Part shown: piece by piece, positions 8,344 to 18,730 of the stretch
How positions within the stretch are numbered: the stretch's first letter is position 1
Layout of the letters: each line of letters begins with the position of its first letter
NCBI RefSeq assembly: GCF_004799515.1
Contig: NZ_SSMX01000036.1
Coordinates: 62,001 to 126,000, forward strand
Length of the DNA: 64,000 nt
DNA from: Phenylobacterium sp.
GTDB lineage: Bacteria; Pseudomonadota; Alphaproteobacteria; Caulobacterales; Caulobacteraceae
Reading direction: 5' to 3'
The notes under the pieces: model-generated
Databases searched by the model: none
The model's input: only the letters and a program-made list of their open reading frames with translations
Told to the model about the DNA's origin: nothing
Translations under genes and position numbers: made by a program

Positions 8344-9578
8344 CCGGCGCCGCCTCTCCCGCCGAGGACACCGACTTCTTCGCCCCCGAAGTCCAGGGTG
8401 AGACCAAGGTCCGCAAGTTCAACATCAACTTCGGCCCGCAGCACCCGGCCGCGCACGGCGTGCTGCGCATGGTGCTGGAGCTGGACGGCGAGGTGGTCGA
8501 GCGCGTCGACCCGCACATCGGCCTCCTGCACCGCGGCACCGAGAAGCTGATGGAGGCCAGGCCCTATCAGCAGACGATCCCCTATTTCGACCGCCTCGAC
8601 TACGTCTGCCCGATGAACCAGGAGCACGCCTATGTGCTGGCCCTGGAGCGGCTGATGGGCGTGGAGGTGCCGATCCGCGGCCAGCTGATCCGGGTGCTCT
8701 ACGACGAGATCGGCCGCATCCTGAACCACATCCTCAACGTCACCACCCAGGCCATGGATGTCGGCGCGCTTACGCCTCCGCTGTGGGGCTTCGAAGAGCG
8801 CGAGAAGCTGATGGGGTTCTACGAGCGGGCCTCCGGCGCGCGGATGCACGCCAACTACTATCGCGTCGGCGGCGTGCGGCAGGATCTGCCGCCGGAATTG
8901 GTCGAGGACATCGCCTACTGGTGCACCAAGGTGCCGCGGGTGTTCGACGACATTGAAAAGCTGATCACCGGCAACCGCATCTTCAAGCAGCGCAACGTCG
9001 ACATCGGCAAGGTGACCAAGGAGGAGGCCCAGGCCTGGGGCTTCTCCGGGGTCATGGTGCGCGGCTCCGGCATCGCCTGGGACCTGCGCCGCAGCCAGCC
9101 TTACGCCTGCTATGACGACATGGAGTTCGACGTGCCGCTGGGCGTGCACGGCGACTGCTACGACCGCTACCTGTGCCGCATGGAAGAGATGCGCCAGTCG
9201 GTGAAGATCATGGCCCAGTGCTGCGAGCGGCTGATGAAGACGCCGGGCCCGGCGATCAATACGGACAACAAGATCGCCGCGCCGAAGCGGGGCGAGATGA
9301 AGCGGTCGATGGAATCCCTGATCCACCACTTCAAGCTGTTCACCGAGGGTTATCGGACGCCGCCGGGCGAAGTCTATGCCGCCGTCGAGGCGCCCAAGGG
9401 CGAATTCGGGGTCTATCTGGTCTCCGACGGGACGAACCGCCCGTACCGCTGCAAGATCCGCGCGCCGAGCTTCGCCTTCCTGCAGGCGATGGACTGGATG
9501 AGCCGTGGCCACATGCTGGCCGACGTGTCCGCCATCCTGGGATCGCTGGATATCGTGTTCGGGGAGATCGACCGTTGA
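8340..9578 (+). CDS. nuoD: NADH-quinone oxidoreductase subunit D
   Basis: A 412-residue 49-kDa subunit, related to [NiFe] hydrogenase large subunits but without metal ligands, which forms the quinone pocket with Nuo[11 protein letters not shown] near residue 37 and [12 protein letters not shown] near residue 60 supply the conserved histidines that contact the quinone headgroup; the C-terminus ends in the expected FGEIDR. ATGA overlap with nuoC. Its TGA stop overlaps the TTG start of nuoE. Confidence 0.97.
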   Translation: MTGAASPAEDTDFFAPEVQGETKVRKFNINFGPQHPAAHGVLRMVLELDGEVVERVDPHIGLLHRGTEKLMEARPYQQTIPYFDRLDYVCPMNQEHAYVLALERLMGVEVPIRGQLIRVLYDEIGRILNHILNVTTQAMDVGALTPPLWGFEEREKLMGFYERASGARMHANYYRVGGVRQDLPPELVEDIAYWCTKVPRVFDDIEKLITGNRIFKQRNVDIGKVTKEEAQAWGFSGVMVRGSGIAWDLRRSQPYACYDDMEFDVPLGVHGDCYDRYLCRMEEMRQSVKIMAQCCERLMKTPGPAINTDNKIAAPKRGEMKRSMESLIHHFKLFTEGYRTPPGEVYAAVEAPKGEFGVYLVSDGTNRPYRCKIRAPSFAFLQAMDWMSRGHMLADVSAILGSLDIVFGEIDR

Positions 9579-10255
9579 GCGTCCGCCGCCTGGCCCAGGT
9601 CCAGCCCGCCAGCTTCGCCTTTTCGCCGGCGACGCTGAAGCGCGCGCGCGAGCTGATGACCCACTTCCCGGCCGGCCGCCAGCAGTCGGCGGTGATCCAG
9701 ATCCTGTGGCTGGTGCAGAAGCAGGAGGGCTGGGTCTCCGAACCCGCCATCCGCGCGGTGGCCGAGCTACTCGGCATGCCGGTGATCCGGGTGCTGGAGA
9801 TCGCCACCTTCTACACGATGTTCATGCTGGAGCCGGTGGGCGAGGTGGCCCTGGTGCAGGTCTGCGGCACCACGCCCTGCCAGACCCGCGGCTCGGAAGA
9901 CCTGCTGGCCGTCTGCCAGCGCAAGTTCGGCCCCTCCAACCACCGGAGCGCCGACGGCAAGTTCTACTGGCAGGAAGTGGAATGCATGGGCGCCTGCGCC
10001 AACGCGCCGATGGCCGCCATCAACGACTATTACTACGAGGACCTGACGGCGGAGAGCTTCGAGAAGATCCTCGACGACTTCGCGGCGGGCAAGAAGCCGA
10101 AGCCGGGGTCGGCGATCAAGCGGCAGGGCGCGGCGCCGGACGGCGGGCCACTGACGCTGACCGATCCCAAGCTCTACGACGGCTCGCTGGCCAAGAAGAT
10201 CAAGATCCCCAACCTGCCCGGCAAGCCGCCGAAGGCCGCAAAGGCCAGCGCATGA
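9575..10255 (+). CDS. nuoE: NADH-quinone oxidoreductase subunit E
   Basis: A 226-residue 24-kDa thioredoxin-like subunit that binds 2Fe-2S cluster N1a of the NADH dehydrogenase module. The four ligands are in [11 protein letters not shown] (two Cys) and [10 protein letters not shown] (two Cys). The start is the TTG at 9575, overlapping the nuoD stop (TTGA); its [13 protein letters not shown] continuation is a typical N-terminus. The last 50 residues form a Lys/Pro/Gly-rich tail common in alphaproteobacteria. It overlaps the next small gene by ATGA. Confidence 0.95.
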   Translation: MSVRRLAQVQPASFAFSPATLKRARELMTHFPAGRQQSAVIQILWLVQKQEGWVSEPAIRAVAELLGMPVIRVLEIATFYTMFMLEPVGEVALVQVCGTTPCQTRGSEDLLAVCQRKFGPSNHRSADGKFYWQEVECMGACANAPMAAINDYYYEDLTAESFEKILDDFAAGKKPKPGSAIKRQGAAPDGGPLTLTDPKLYDGSLAKKIKIPNLPGKPPKAAKASA

Positions 10256-10464
10256 GCCTGGATCTCGTCAGCCTGAAGCGGCGCCGCAACCTGATGATGG
10301 CCCTCAGCGGGACCTTCCTGCTGGCGGCCCTGGCGAGCTTCGTCATCTATTTTGAATTCGGTCAGGGCTGGGCGCGGTTCACCGCCGCCGCCGCCCTGGT
10401 CGTCTGCTGCGGCGCGCAGGTCTGGTTCATCGCCAGCGTGCGCCATCTGGCCAAGGGGGAATAG
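10252..10464 (+). CDS. Small two-helix membrane protein in nuo operon
   Basis: A 70-residue protein between nuoE and nuoF. It starts at an ATG overlapping the nuoE stop (ATGA) and ends 2 nt before the GTG of nuoF, so it is translationally locked into the operon. The N-terminus is basic (LKRRRN). Two hydrophobic helices (about residues 14-34 and 42-60) are joined by a short [10 protein letters not shown] loop, and the tail is charged. I recognise no family. The context suggests an accessory or assembly factor of complex I at the inner membrane, but nothing in the sequence proves this. Confidence 0.8.
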   Translation: MSLDLVSLKRRRNLMMALSGTFLLAALASFVIYFEFGQGWARFTAAAALVVCCGAQVWFIASVRHLAKGE

Positions 10465-10466
10465 GC

Positions 10467-11780
10467 GTGGTTGGCATCCTGGCCGACAAGGACCGCATCT
10501 TCCTCAACATCTATGGCGTCCATGACTGGGGCCTGGAGGGAGCGAAGGCGCGCGGCTGCTGGAACGGCACGGGCGACATCGTGGCCCAGACGCCGGAGTG
10601 GATCTGCGACCAGATGAAGGCCTCGGGCCTGCGCGGCCGCGGCGGGGCGGGCTTCGCCACGGGTCTGAAGTGGACCTTCATGCCCAAGCAGGAGAGCGAG
10701 CGGCCGCACTACCTGCTGGTCAACGCCGACGAGAGCGAGCCGGGCGCCTGCAAGGACCGCGAGATCCTGCGCAACGACCCGCACCTCTTGATCGAGGGCT
10801 GCCTGATCGCCTGCAAGGCCATGCGCGCCCACACCGCCTACATCTACGTGCGCGGCGAATACGTCCACGAACGCGAGCGGCTGCTGGCGGCCATCAAGCA
10901 GGCCTACGACGCCAAGCTGATCGGCGTGGGCAACATCCACGGCTGGGACTGCGACGTGCGCGTGACGCACGGCGGCGGGGCCTACATCTGCGGCGACGAG
11001 ACCGCGCTGATGGAGAGCTTCGAGGGCAAGAAGGGCCAGCCACGGCTGAAGCCGCCGTTCCCGGCCGGCGCCGGCATCTACGGCTGCCCGACCACGGTCA
11101 ACAACGTCGAGACCATCGCCGTCGTCGGCGCCATCCTGCGCCGCGGCGCGGCCTGGTTCGCGGGCTTCGGCACCGAGAAGTCCACCGGCACCAAGCTGTT
11201 CGCGGGCTCCGGCCACCTGAACAAGCCCTGCGTGGTCGAGGATGCGGTGGGCATCTCGGTGAAGCAGCTGATCGAGGACCACTTCGGCGGCGTGCGGGGC
11301 GGCTGGTCCAACTTGAAGGCGGTGATCCCCGGCGGCATCTCGGTGCGGATGATCCCGGCCGACCAGTGCGACGAAGCCATCATGACCTACGAGGACCTGC
11401 AGGCCCGCGGCTCCGGCCTCGGCACCGGCACCATGATCGTCTTCGACAAGGACGCGGACCTCGTGAAGGCGATCGCCCGGGCGGCCTATTTCTACAAGCA
11501 CGAGAGCTGCGGCCAGTGCACGCCCTGCCGCGAAGGCACCGGCTGGATGTGGCGGGTGATGGAGCGGATGGTCACCGGCGAGGCCGAGATGGCCGAGATC
11601 GACCTCTTGCTCGACGTCGCCAGCCAGGTCGAGGGCCACACCATCTGCGGCCTCGGCGACGCGGCGGCCTGGCCGATCCAGGGCCTCTTCCGCCACTTCC
11701 GCCACGAGGTGGAGGACCGCATCAACACCTATCGCGCGCGCAAAGGCTCCTACGCCGGCGCGTCCATCGCGGCGGAGTAG
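10467..11780 (+). CDS. nuoF: NADH-quinone oxidoreductase subunit F
   Basis: A 437-residue 51-kDa subunit, the site of NADH oxidation. [13 protein letters not shown] near residue 58 forms part of the NADH/FMN site, [14 protein letters not shown] near 90 contacts FMN, and [12 protein letters not shown] near 347 plus a later Cys (TICGLGD) bind 4Fe-4S cluster N3. It starts with GTG 2 nt after the preceding small gene. Length is normal. Confidence 0.97.
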   Translation: MVGILADKDRIFLNIYGVHDWGLEGAKARGCWNGTGDIVAQTPEWICDQMKASGLRGRGGAGFATGLKWTFMPKQESERPHYLLVNADESEPGACKDREILRNDPHLLIEGCLIACKAMRAHTAYIYVRGEYVHERERLLAAIKQAYDAKLIGVGNIHGWDCDVRVTHGGGAYICGDETALMESFEGKKGQPRLKPPFPAGAGIYGCPTTVNNVETIAVVGAILRRGAAWFAGFGTEKSTGTKLFAGSGHLNKPCVVEDAVGISVKQLIEDHFGGVRGGWSNLKAVIPGGISVRMIPADQCDEAIMTYEDLQARGSGLGTGTMIVFDKDADLVKAIARAAYFYKHESCGQCTPCREGTGWMWRVMERMVTGEAEMAEIDLLLDVASQVEGHTICGLGDAAAWPIQGLFRHFRHEVEDRINTYRARKGSYAGASIAAE

Positions 11781-11785
11781 GGCGC

Positions 11786-13831
11786 ATGCCGATTTGCAAG
11801 GTCGACGGCGTCGAGACCGAGTTCGAGCCCGGGATGAACGTCCTGCAGGTCGCCGAACTGGCCGGCAAGGAGATCCCGCGCTTCTGCTACCACGAACGCC
11901 TCTCCATCGCCGGCAACTGCCGCATGTGCCTGGTCGAGGTGAAACCCGGGCCGCCGAAGCCGCAGGCCTCCTGCGCGCTGCCGGCCGCCGAGAACATGGA
12001 GATCTTCACCGACACGCCGATGGTGAAGAAGGCCCGTCACGGGGTGATGGAGTTCCTGCTCATCAACCACCCTCTGGACTGCCCGATCTGCGACCAGGGC
12101 GGCGAGTGCGACCTGCAGGACCAGGCCATGGGCTATGGCCGCGACGACAGCCGCTACGCCGACAACAAGCGGGCCGTCGAAGAGAAGTTCATGGGTCCGC
12201 TGATCAAGACGGTGATGACCCGGTGCATCCAGTGCACGCGCTGCGTCCGCTTCATCACCGAAGTGGCCGGCGTGCCGGAGATCGGTCTGATCTCTCGCGG
12301 CGAAGACGTTGAAATCACGACCTATCTCGACAAGGCCGTGACCTCGGAGCTGTCGGCCAACATCATCGACCTGTGCCCGGTGGGCGCGCTGACCTCCAAG
12401 CCCTACGCCTTCAACGCCCGGCCCTGGGAACTGAAGAAGACCGAGAGCGTCGACGTGATGGACGCACTCGGCTCGGCGATCCGGGTGGATGCGCGCGGCG
12501 CCGCGGTGCTGCGGGTGCTGCCCCGGGTCAACGAGGACATCAACGAGGAGTGGATCTCCGACAAGACCCGCTACGCCGTCGACGGTCTGGCCCGCCAGCG
12601 CCTGGACCGGCCGTTCATCCGCGAGGGCGGCAAGCTGCGCGCGGCGACCTGGAGCGAGGCGCTCGATACGGTGGCCGCGAAGCTGAAGGCCACCCCGCCG
12701 GACCGCGTCGGCGTCATCGCCGGCGACCTGCAGGACGCGGAATCCATGAAGGCCGCGCTCGACCTGTTCCGGTCGCTCGGCGTGCCGTCGACCGACTGCC
12801 GGCAGGACGGCATGCAGTTGGGCGCGGGCCCGCGCCAGAGCTGGCTGTTCAACTCGACCATCGCCGGGATCGAGCACGCCGACGTGGTGCTGGTGGTCGG
12901 CGCGAACCTGCGCCTGGAAGCCCCGGTGCTGAACGCGCGGCTGCGCAAGCGCTGGCTGGCCGGCGCGCTGAAGGTGGGCGTGATCGGCGAGCAGACCGAC
13001 CTGACCTACCCCTATGAATACCTGGGCGCCGGGCCGCAGACGCTCGCCGGCCTCGGCAAGGCGCGCAACGACTTCGTCCACGCCCTCCGCGGCGCGAAGT
13101 CGGCCGCGATCATCGTGGGCGCGGGCGCGCTCACCCGGCCCGACAGCGACGCGGTGCTCAAGGCGGCGGGGGCGGTGGCCAAGACCTTCGGCATGAGCTG
13201 GAACGTGCTGCACAGCGCCGCGTCCCGCGTCGGCGGCCTCGACCTCGGCTTCATCCCCGGCGCGGGCGGCAAGACCGCCGGCGAACTCGTGGCCAAGGGC
13301 GGGGCGGATGTGCTCTTCCTGCTGGGCGCCGACGAGATCGACACCTCGGCCTCGAAGGCCTTCACCGTCTACCTGGGCACGCACGGCGACCGCGGGGCGC
13401 ACAAGGCCGACGTGATCCTGCCGGGCGCGGCCTATACCGAGAAGGACGCCCTCTACGTCAACACCGAGGGCCGGGTGCAGCGCGGCTTCCGCGCCGTCTT
13501 CCCGAAGGGCGAGGCCAAGGAGGATTGGTCGATCCTGCGGGCGCTGTCCGAGCGCCTGGGCGCCAAGCTGCCCTACGACAACCTGGACCAGCTGCGCGCC
13601 AAGCTGTTCGCCGACCACCCGAGCTTCGGCCGCATCGACCACGTGGACGGCCCTGAAGCCGCTGCCGGCCTCGATCTCGCGGCGCTCGGCGGGAAGGGCG
13701 AGCTCTCCGACGCGCCGTTCGCCAGCCCGGTGGCCAACTTCTACCTCACCAACCCCGTCGCGCGCGCCAGCGTGACCATGGCCGAATGCGCCGCTCAGGC
13801 GGCTGGCGCGGCCAAGATCGCGGCGGAGTAG
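11786..13831 (+). CDS. nuoG: NADH-quinone oxidoreductase subunit G
   Basis: A 681-residue 75-kDa iron-sulfur subunit, mitochondrial-like in length. The N-terminal 2Fe-2S ferredoxin part ([15 protein letters not shown]) is followed by the His-ligated segment [15 protein letters not shown] and the 4Fe-4S motif [11 protein letters not shown] with a later CPVGAL. The rest is a molybdopterin-oxidoreductase-like domain without cofactor function, starting near residue 215. I chose the ATG at 11786, 5 nt after nuoF; the open frame extends far upstream over nuoF but that part is a shadow. Confidence 0.96.
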   Translation: MPICKVDGVETEFEPGMNVLQVAELAGKEIPRFCYHERLSIAGNCRMCLVEVKPGPPKPQASCALPAAENMEIFTDTPMVKKARHGVMEFLLINHPLDCPICDQGGECDLQDQAMGYGRDDSRYADNKRAVEEKFMGPLIKTVMTRCIQCTRCVRFITEVAGVPEIGLISRGEDVEITTYLDKAVTSELSANIIDLCPVGALTSKPYAFNARPWELKKTESVDVMDALGSAIRVDARGAAVLRVLPRVNEDINEEWISDKTRYAVDGLARQRLDRPFIREGGKLRAATWSEALDTVAAKLKATPPDRVGVIAGDLQDAESMKAALDLFRSLGVPSTDCRQDGMQLGAGPRQSWLFNSTIAGIEHADVVLVVGANLRLEAPVLNARLRKRWLAGALKVGVIGEQTDLTYPYEYLGAGPQTLAGLGKARNDFVHALRGAKSAAIIVGAGALTRPDSDAVLKAAGAVAKTFGMSWNVLHSAASRVGGLDLGFIPGAGGKTAGELVAKGGADVLFLLGADEIDTSASKAFTVYLGTHGDRGAHKADVILPGAAYTEKDALYVNTEGRVQRGFRAVFPKGEAKEDWSILRALSERLGAKLPYDNLDQLRAKLFADHPSFGRIDHVDGPEAAAGLDLAALGGKGELSDAPFASPVANFYLTNPVARASVTMAECAAQAAGAAKIAAE

Positions 13832-13833
13832 CC

Positions 13834-14925
13834 ATGCCCGTTCACGCCGCCATCTCGTCCGACAATCCGGTGATCTGGACGCTGCTGACCGTGGGCCAGA
13901 TCCTGCTGGTGACGGTCGTGCTGCTGCTCACCGTGGCCTTCCTGATCTACGCCGACCGCAAGATCTTCGCCGGCGTCCAGATGCGCAAAGGCCCCAATGT
14001 GGTGGGCCCGTTCGGCCTGCTGCAGTCCTTCGCCGACCTGGGCAAGTTCCTGATCAAGGAGCTGGTGGTCCCGGCGGGCGCCGACAAGTTCGTCTTCCTG
14101 CTGGCGCCCCTGATCAGCGTGACCCTGGCGCTCGGCTCCTGGGCGGCGATCCCGCTCGCGCCGGGCTGGGTGATCTCCAACATCAACGTCGGGATACTCT
14201 ACCTGTTCGCCGTCTCGTCCATGGGCGTCTACGGCATCATCATGGGCGGCTGGGCGTCGAACTCGAAGTATCCCTTCCTGGGCGCCCTGCGCTCGGCGGC
14301 GCAGATGGTGAGCTACGAGGTCTCCATCGGCTTCGTGATCATCACGGTCATCCTGTTGTCCGGCACCCTCAACCTGACCCGCATCACCGAGATGCAAGGG
14401 GGCGGCTTCTGGAACTGGAACATCCTGGGCGGGGCGGGCCTGCACAACCTGCCGCTGGCCCTGGTGATGATCCCGATGTGCGTGATCTTCTTCATCTCTG
14501 GCCTGGCCGAGACCAACCGGCCGCCCTTCGACCTGCCGGAGGCCGAGAGCGAGCTCGTGGCGGGCTATGCCATCGAATACGGCTCGACGCCCTACATGCT
14601 GTTCTATCTGGCCGAAACCTCGAACATCATCCTGATGAGCGGCCTCCTGGCCGTGCTGTTCCTGGGCGGCTGGCAATCGCCGTTCCCGATGCCGGCCTTC
14701 ACGGCGACCTGGCCGGGCACGGTGCTCAGCCTGATCGGCCTCTTCTGGCTGGCGGTGAAGACCTTCTTCGTCTTCTTCATGAACGCCATGGTCCGCTCCG
14801 TCGTGCCGCGCTACCGCTACGACCAGCTGATGCGGCTGGGCTGGAAGGTGTTCCTGCCGACCTCGCTGGTGGCCGTGGCCGTGGTGGCCGGCTGGCGGGT
14901 CTATTTCCCGACGGTGGCGGGATGA
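13834..14925 (+). CDS. nuoH: NADH-quinone oxidoreductase subunit H
   Basis: A 363-residue, eight-helix membrane subunit joining the two arms of complex I and forming the quinone entry channel. The conserved [17 protein letters not shown] loop follows helix 1, and [20 protein letters not shown] near residue 225 supplies the acidic residues of the E-channel. It starts 2 nt after the nuoG stop and overlaps the next small gene by ATGA. Confidence 0.97.
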   Translation: MPVHAAISSDNPVIWTLLTVGQILLVTVVLLLTVAFLIYADRKIFAGVQMRKGPNVVGPFGLLQSFADLGKFLIKELVVPAGADKFVFLLAPLISVTLALGSWAAIPLAPGWVISNINVGILYLFAVSSMGVYGIIMGGWASNSKYPFLGALRSAAQMVSYEVSIGFVIITVILLSGTLNLTRITEMQGGGFWNWNILGGAGLHNLPLALVMIPMCVIFFISGLAETNRPPFDLPEAESELVAGYAIEYGSTPYMLFYLAETSNIILMSGLLAVLFLGGWQSPFPMPAFTATWPGTVLSLIGLFWLAVKTFFVFFMNAMVRSVVPRYRYDQLMRLGWKVFLPTSLVAVAVVAGWRVYFPTVAG

Positions 14926-15128
14926 GGCGCGTCCTGCCCCTCCTGGCCGTCGCCCTGGCGCTCGGCCTGGCCGCCTGCGAGCAGACCGGCAACAACGTCT
15001 CGGGCACGGCCGACTACGATTCGCTGAAGCGCGCGCAGGAGGCCTGCACCGCCCAGGGCGGCAAGCTCGTCCTCAAGGACGGGGGCGATGCTCAGTACAT
15101 GCAAGACTACACCTGCAAGGGGACCTGA
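14922..15128 (+). CDS. Small predicted lipoprotein between nuoH and nuoI
   Basis: A 68-residue protein in the nuo operon, overlapping nuoH by ATGA and nuoI by one base (TGATG). It begins with a type II signal: MRR, a hydrophobic stretch and the lipobox LAAC with Cys19 as the likely lipidated residue. The 49-residue mature part (EQTGNN start) is polar and has two more cysteines (EACTAQGG and YTCKGT), which could form a disulfide in the periplasm. No family is recognised. A periplasmic lipoprotein inside a complex I operon is unexpected; a role in assembly or stability is inference only. Confidence 0.75.
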   Translation: MRRVLPLLAVALALGLAACEQTGNNVSGTADYDSLKRAQEACTAQGGKLVLKDGGDAQYMQDYTCKGT

Positions 15129-15619
15129 TGTTCAACCGGATCGGCCAGGCGATGAAGGGCGCGGCGTTGATGGACTTCGCCGGCGCCATCGGCCTTGGCC
15201 TCAAGTACATGTCCCGGCCCAAGGCCACCGTCATGTACCCCCACGAGCGCAACCCGCAGAGCCCGCGCTTCCGCGGGGAGCACGCGCTGCGCCGCTATCC
15301 CAACGGCGAGGAGCGCTGCATCGCGTGCAAGCTGTGCGAGGCGATCTGCCCCGCCCAGGCGATCACCATCGAGGCCGAACCGCGCGACGACGGCAGCCGG
15401 CGCACCACCCGTTACGACATCGACATGGTGAAGTGCATCTACTGCGGCCTGTGCCAGGAGGCCTGCCCGGTGGACGCCATCGTCGAGGGGCCGAACATCG
15501 AATTCGCGGTCGAGACGCGCGAGGAACTCTACTACGACAAGCAGAAGCTGCTGGATAACGGCGACCGCTGGGAACGCGAGATCGCGAAGAATCTGGAACT
15601 GGACGCGCCCTATCGCTAA
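15128..15619 (+). CDS. nuoI: NADH-quinone oxidoreductase subunit I
   Basis: A 163-residue ferredoxin-like subunit. Two motifs, [16 protein letters not shown] (about residues 60-75) and [16 protein letters not shown] (about 99-114), hold 4Fe-4S clusters N6a and N6b, which pass electrons to N2. An amphipathic N-terminal helix anchors it at the membrane. It is followed by a hairpin and a 66-bp gap before nuoJ, the largest gap in the operon. Confidence 0.97.
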   Translation: MFNRIGQAMKGAALMDFAGAIGLGLKYMSRPKATVMYPHERNPQSPRFRGEHALRRYPNGEERCIACKLCEAICPAQAITIEAEPRDDGSRRTTRYDIDMVKCIYCGLCQEACPVDAIVEGPNIEFAVETREELYYDKQKLLDNGDRWEREIAKNLELDAPYR

Positions 15620-15637
15620 GACCCCCGCGGGGTCTTT
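15618..15637 (+). terminator. Hairpin between nuoI and nuoJ, possible attenuator
   Basis: AAGACCCC and GGGGTCTT form a perfect 8-bp stem around a CGC loop, starting within the nuoI stop codon and followed by a short T-containing stretch. It resembles a weak intrinsic terminator or a 3'-end stabilising hairpin inside the operon. Confidence 0.5.
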
Positions 15638-15685
15638 CCGAAGAGCGAATCCCTAGGCGTTTTGGACGGGAGCTAGCACCAGCCG

Positions 15686-16309
15686 ATGGCCCTGCAGGCG
15701 ATCGCATTTTACCTGATGGCCGCCGCGACGATCGCCAGCGCGATCGCCGTGGTCTCGTCACGCAACCCCGTGCACTCGGTGCTGTTCCTGATCGCGAGCT
15801 TCTTCTCGGCGGCGGGGCTGTTCGTGCTCCTGGGGGCGGAGTTCCTCGCCATGCTGCTGGTGGTCGTCTACGTGGGCGCCGTGGCGGTGCTGTTCCTGTT
15901 CGTCGTCATGATGCTGGACGTGGACTTCGCCGAGCTGCGGCAGGGCTTCGCCCGCTACATGCCGCTGGGCGGACTGATCGCAGGCGGCCTCGCCATCGAG
16001 ATGGTGGTGGTCTCCACCACTGTGGCCACGCACGGCGCGGCGCGGCTTTCGGAGGCGCCGATGGCCTCGGGGTCGTCCGGTCCCGGCGTCACCAACGCCG
16101 AGGCGATCGGCGGGGTGCTCTACACCGACTACGTCTACCTCTTCCAGGCGGCGGGGATGGTGCTCCTGGTGGCGATGATCGGCGCCATCGTGCTCACCCT
16201 GCGCCACAAGCCGGGCGTCAAGCGCCAGGTGATCATGGACCAGGTGCTGCGCACGCCCGAGAGCGGCATGCGCATGGTTTCGCCCAAGCCCGGCGAAGGG
16301 ATCGACTGA
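15686..16309 (+). CDS. nuoJ: NADH-quinone oxidoreductase subunit J
   Basis: A 207-residue membrane subunit with five predicted helices. Its third helix (the [20 protein letters not shown] region, near residues 55-75) carries the pi-bulge that gates proton coupling. The segment between helices 4 and 5 is a Ser/Gly-rich loop. The stop overlaps the nuoK start (TGATG). Family length is normal. Confidence 0.96.
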   Translation: MALQAIAFYLMAAATIASAIAVVSSRNPVHSVLFLIASFFSAAGLFVLLGAEFLAMLLVVVYVGAVAVLFLFVVMMLDVDFAELRQGFARYMPLGGLIAGGLAIEMVVVSTTVATHGAARLSEAPMASGSSGPGVTNAEAIGGVLYTDYVYLFQAAGMVLLVAMIGAIVLTLRHKPGVKRQVIMDQVLRTPESGMRMVSPKPGEGID

Positions 16310-16617
16310 TGAGCATCGGGCTTGCCCACTACCTCGCGGTCGCCGCGATCCTGTTCACCATCGGGGTCTTCGGCATCTTCGTGAACCGCAAGAACATCAT
16401 CGTCATCCTGATGTCGGTGGAGCTGATCCTGCTCGCCGTGAACATCAACCTGGTGGCCTTCTCGGCCTACCTGGGCAACGTGACGGGCCAGATCTTCGCC
16501 ATGCTCGTGCTGACCGTCGCGGCCGCCGAGGCCGCGGTGGGCCTGGCGATCCTGGTCACCTTCTTCCGCAACCGCGGCGACATCGCCGTGGACGACGCCT
16601 CGATGATGAAGGGCTGA
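16309..16617 (+). CDS. nuoK: NADH-quinone oxidoreductase subunit K
   Basis: A 102-residue three-helix subunit of the membrane arm. The two conserved buried glutamates are present: one in [10 protein letters not shown] (helix 2) and one in [11 protein letters not shown] (helix 3). Both are part of the hydrophilic axis for proton transfer. The start overlaps the nuoJ stop, and nuoL begins 2 nt after its stop. Confidence 0.97.
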   Translation: MSIGLAHYLAVAAILFTIGVFGIFVNRKNIIVILMSVELILLAVNINLVAFSAYLGNVTGQIFAMLVLTVAAAEAAVGLAILVTFFRNRGDIAVDDASMMKG

Positions 16618-16619
16618 GC

Positions 16620-18716
16620 ATGGACGCCAAGCTCCTCGTCACGATCATCCTCTACGGTCCGCTGCTGGGCGCGGTCATGGCTGGCCTGTTCGGCCGCCGC
16701 ATCGGCAACGTCGCCTCGCAGACGGTGACCACCGGCTTCCTGATGCTGTCGGCCGTGCTGTCCTGGGTGGTGTTCAGCCAGTGGACCTGGGGTGGGCTCG
16801 AGCCCTTCACCAACGTCTATGCGCCCTTCATCCACGTGGGCAATTTCATCTCCAACTGGTCCTTCCGCCTGGACGGCCTGTCGGCGGTGATGCTGGTGGT
16901 GGTGACCACGGTCTCCAGCCTCGTGCACCTCTACAGCTGGGGCTACATGGCGGACGATCCGTCGAAGCCGCGGTTCTTCGCCTACCTGTCGCTGTTCACC
17001 TTCGCCATGCTGAGCCTGATCAGCGCGGCCGACTTCATGCAGCTGTTCTTCGGCTGGGAAGGCGTGGGCCTGGCGAGCTATCTGCTGATCGGCTTCTGGT
17101 ACCACAAGCCCACCGCCAACGCCGCGGCGATCAAGGCCTTCGTGGTCAACCGGGTCGGCGACTTCGGCTTCGCGCTGGGCATCATGACGGTGTTCTGGTC
17201 GCTGGGCTCCATCCAGTTCGCCGAGATCTTCCCGAAGGTCGCGGCCCATGCGGGCGACACCTGGATGTTTGCGGGCCAGGGCTGGCGGCTGATGGACCTG
17301 GCCTGTGCGCTCCTGTTCGTCGGCGCCATGGGCAAGTCGGCGCAGTTCTTCCTGCACACCTGGCTGCCGGACGCCATGGAGGGCCCGACGCCGGTCTCCG
17401 CCCTGATCCACGCCGCCACCATGGTGACGGCGGGCGTCTACATGGTCTGCCTCTTGTCGCCGATGTTCGAGTACGCGCCGGTGGCCAAGGACATCGTGGT
17501 CGGCATCGGCGCGATCACCGCGCTGTTCGCCGCCACCGTCGGCCTGGTGCAGAACGACATCAAGCGGGTGATCGCCTATTCGACCTGTTCGCAGCTCGGC
17601 TACATGTTCATGGCCGCGGGCGTCGGCGCCTACCAGGCCTCGATGTTCCATCTGTTCACCCACGCCTTCTTCAAGGCGCTGCTGTTCCTGGGCGCGGGCT
17701 CGGTGATCCACGCCATGGCGCACGAGCAGGACATGCGCCGCTACGGCAATCTGGCGAAGTACCTGCCGGTCACCTTCGCGGTGATGACCATCGGCACCAT
17801 CGCCATCACCGGCCTGGGCATTCCCGGCCTGGAGTGGGGCTTCGCGGGCTTCTACTCCAAGGACTCGATCATCCACGCCGCCTACGCCGCCGGTTCGGCC
17901 GGCAATCCGATGGGCTACTTCGCCTTCGTGATCGGGGTGTTCGTGGCGGGCCTCACCGCCTTCTATTCCTGGCGGGTCGCGTTCTTCACCTTCAACGGCC
18001 ACGCCCGCTGGACGTCGGAGGACCTGGAGCACCACTGGCACAACCGCGACCATGCGCATGGCGACGACCACGCCAGCCACGCCGAGGACGAGAGCCACGA
18101 CGAGCCGCTCGCCGACGATGACCACGCCCACGGGCGTGGCCATGGCCCGGTCCTGCCGCACGAGAGCCCCTGGACCATGCGCCTGCCGCTGATCCTGCTG
18201 GCCATCGGCGCCATCGCCGCAGGCTTCCTGTTCGCGGGCAAGTTCATCGGCGCCGAGCACCTGGCCTTCTGGAAGGGCGCGATCTTCACCGCCCCCGGCA
18301 ACCACGTCCTGGCCGAGGTCGAGGCGCCCTGGTGGCTCGACCAGTCGCCGCTGATCGCCGCCGTGATCGGCCTGGCGGTCGCGGCTTACGTCTACATCCT
18401 GCACGAAGGGCTGGGTGCGAAGTGGGCCGCCAACAAGGGGCCGCTCTACCTGTTCTTCTACAACAAGTGGTTTTTCGACGAGCTCTATGACGCGACCTTC
18501 GTGCGCGCGGCCAAGTTCCTTGGCGACCTGTTCTGGAAGGGCGGCGACCAGAAGCTCATCGACGGGCTGGGCCCGGACGGGGTCTCGGCGGTCTCCATGG
18601 AGATCGGCAAGGGGGCAGGGCGCCTGCAAAGCGGCTTCCTTTACCACTACGCCTTCGTGATGCTGTTGGGCGTCGCGGCCATCCTCTCCTACGCCCTCTG
18701 GGCCTGGAACGCGTAA
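16620..18716 (+). CDS. nuoL: NADH-quinone oxidoreductase subunit L
   Basis: A 698-residue antiporter-like subunit at the distal end of the membrane arm. Conserved elements include [19 protein letters not shown] (key Glu near residue 143), the lysine helix [37 protein letters not shown] region near residue 237, and the C-terminal lateral helix. An unusual loop near residues 470-517 holds about twelve histidines mixed with Asp and Glu ([14 protein letters not shown] and so on), between the antiporter core and the C-terminal helices. Confidence 0.96.
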   Translation: MDAKLLVTIILYGPLLGAVMAGLFGRRIGNVASQTVTTGFLMLSAVLSWVVFSQWTWGGLEPFTNVYAPFIHVGNFISNWSFRLDGLSAVMLVVVTTVSSLVHLYSWGYMADDPSKPRFFAYLSLFTFAMLSLISAADFMQLFFGWEGVGLASYLLIGFWYHKPTANAAAIKAFVVNRVGDFGFALGIMTVFWSLGSIQFAEIFPKVAAHAGDTWMFAGQGWRLMDLACALLFVGAMGKSAQFFLHTWLPDAMEGPTPVSALIHAATMVTAGVYMVCLLSPMFEYAPVAKDIVVGIGAITALFAATVGLVQNDIKRVIAYSTCSQLGYMFMAAGVGAYQASMFHLFTHAFFKALLFLGAGSVIHAMAHEQDMRRYGNLAKYLPVTFAVMTIGTIAITGLGIPGLEWGFAGFYSKDSIIHAAYAAGSAGNPMGYFAFVIGVFVAGLTAFYSWRVAFFTFNGHARWTSEDLEHHWHNRDHAHGDDHASHAEDESHDEPLADDDHAHGRGHGPVLPHESPWTMRLPLILLAIGAIAAGFLFAGKFIGAEHLAFWKGAIFTAPGNHVLAEVEAPWWLDQSPLIAAVIGLAVAAYVYILHEGLGAKWAANKGPLYLFFYNKWFFDELYDATFVRAAKFLGDLFWKGGDQKLIDGLGPDGVSAVSMEIGKGAGRLQSGFLYHYAFVMLLGVAAILSYALWAWNA

Positions 18717-18730
18717 GGGAGCGCCGCGCC

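Noticed and set aside
10598..11785. An N-terminal extension that would fuse 396 residues to NuoG
   Set aside because: It is an out-of-frame reading of nuoF, low in complexity and Arg/Gly-rich; NuoG begins normally at 11786.
16467..18647. A 726-codon minus-strand open frame opposite nuoL
   Set aside because: nuoL is unambiguous, and the antisense translation is His/Glu/Val-rich without any fold signature.
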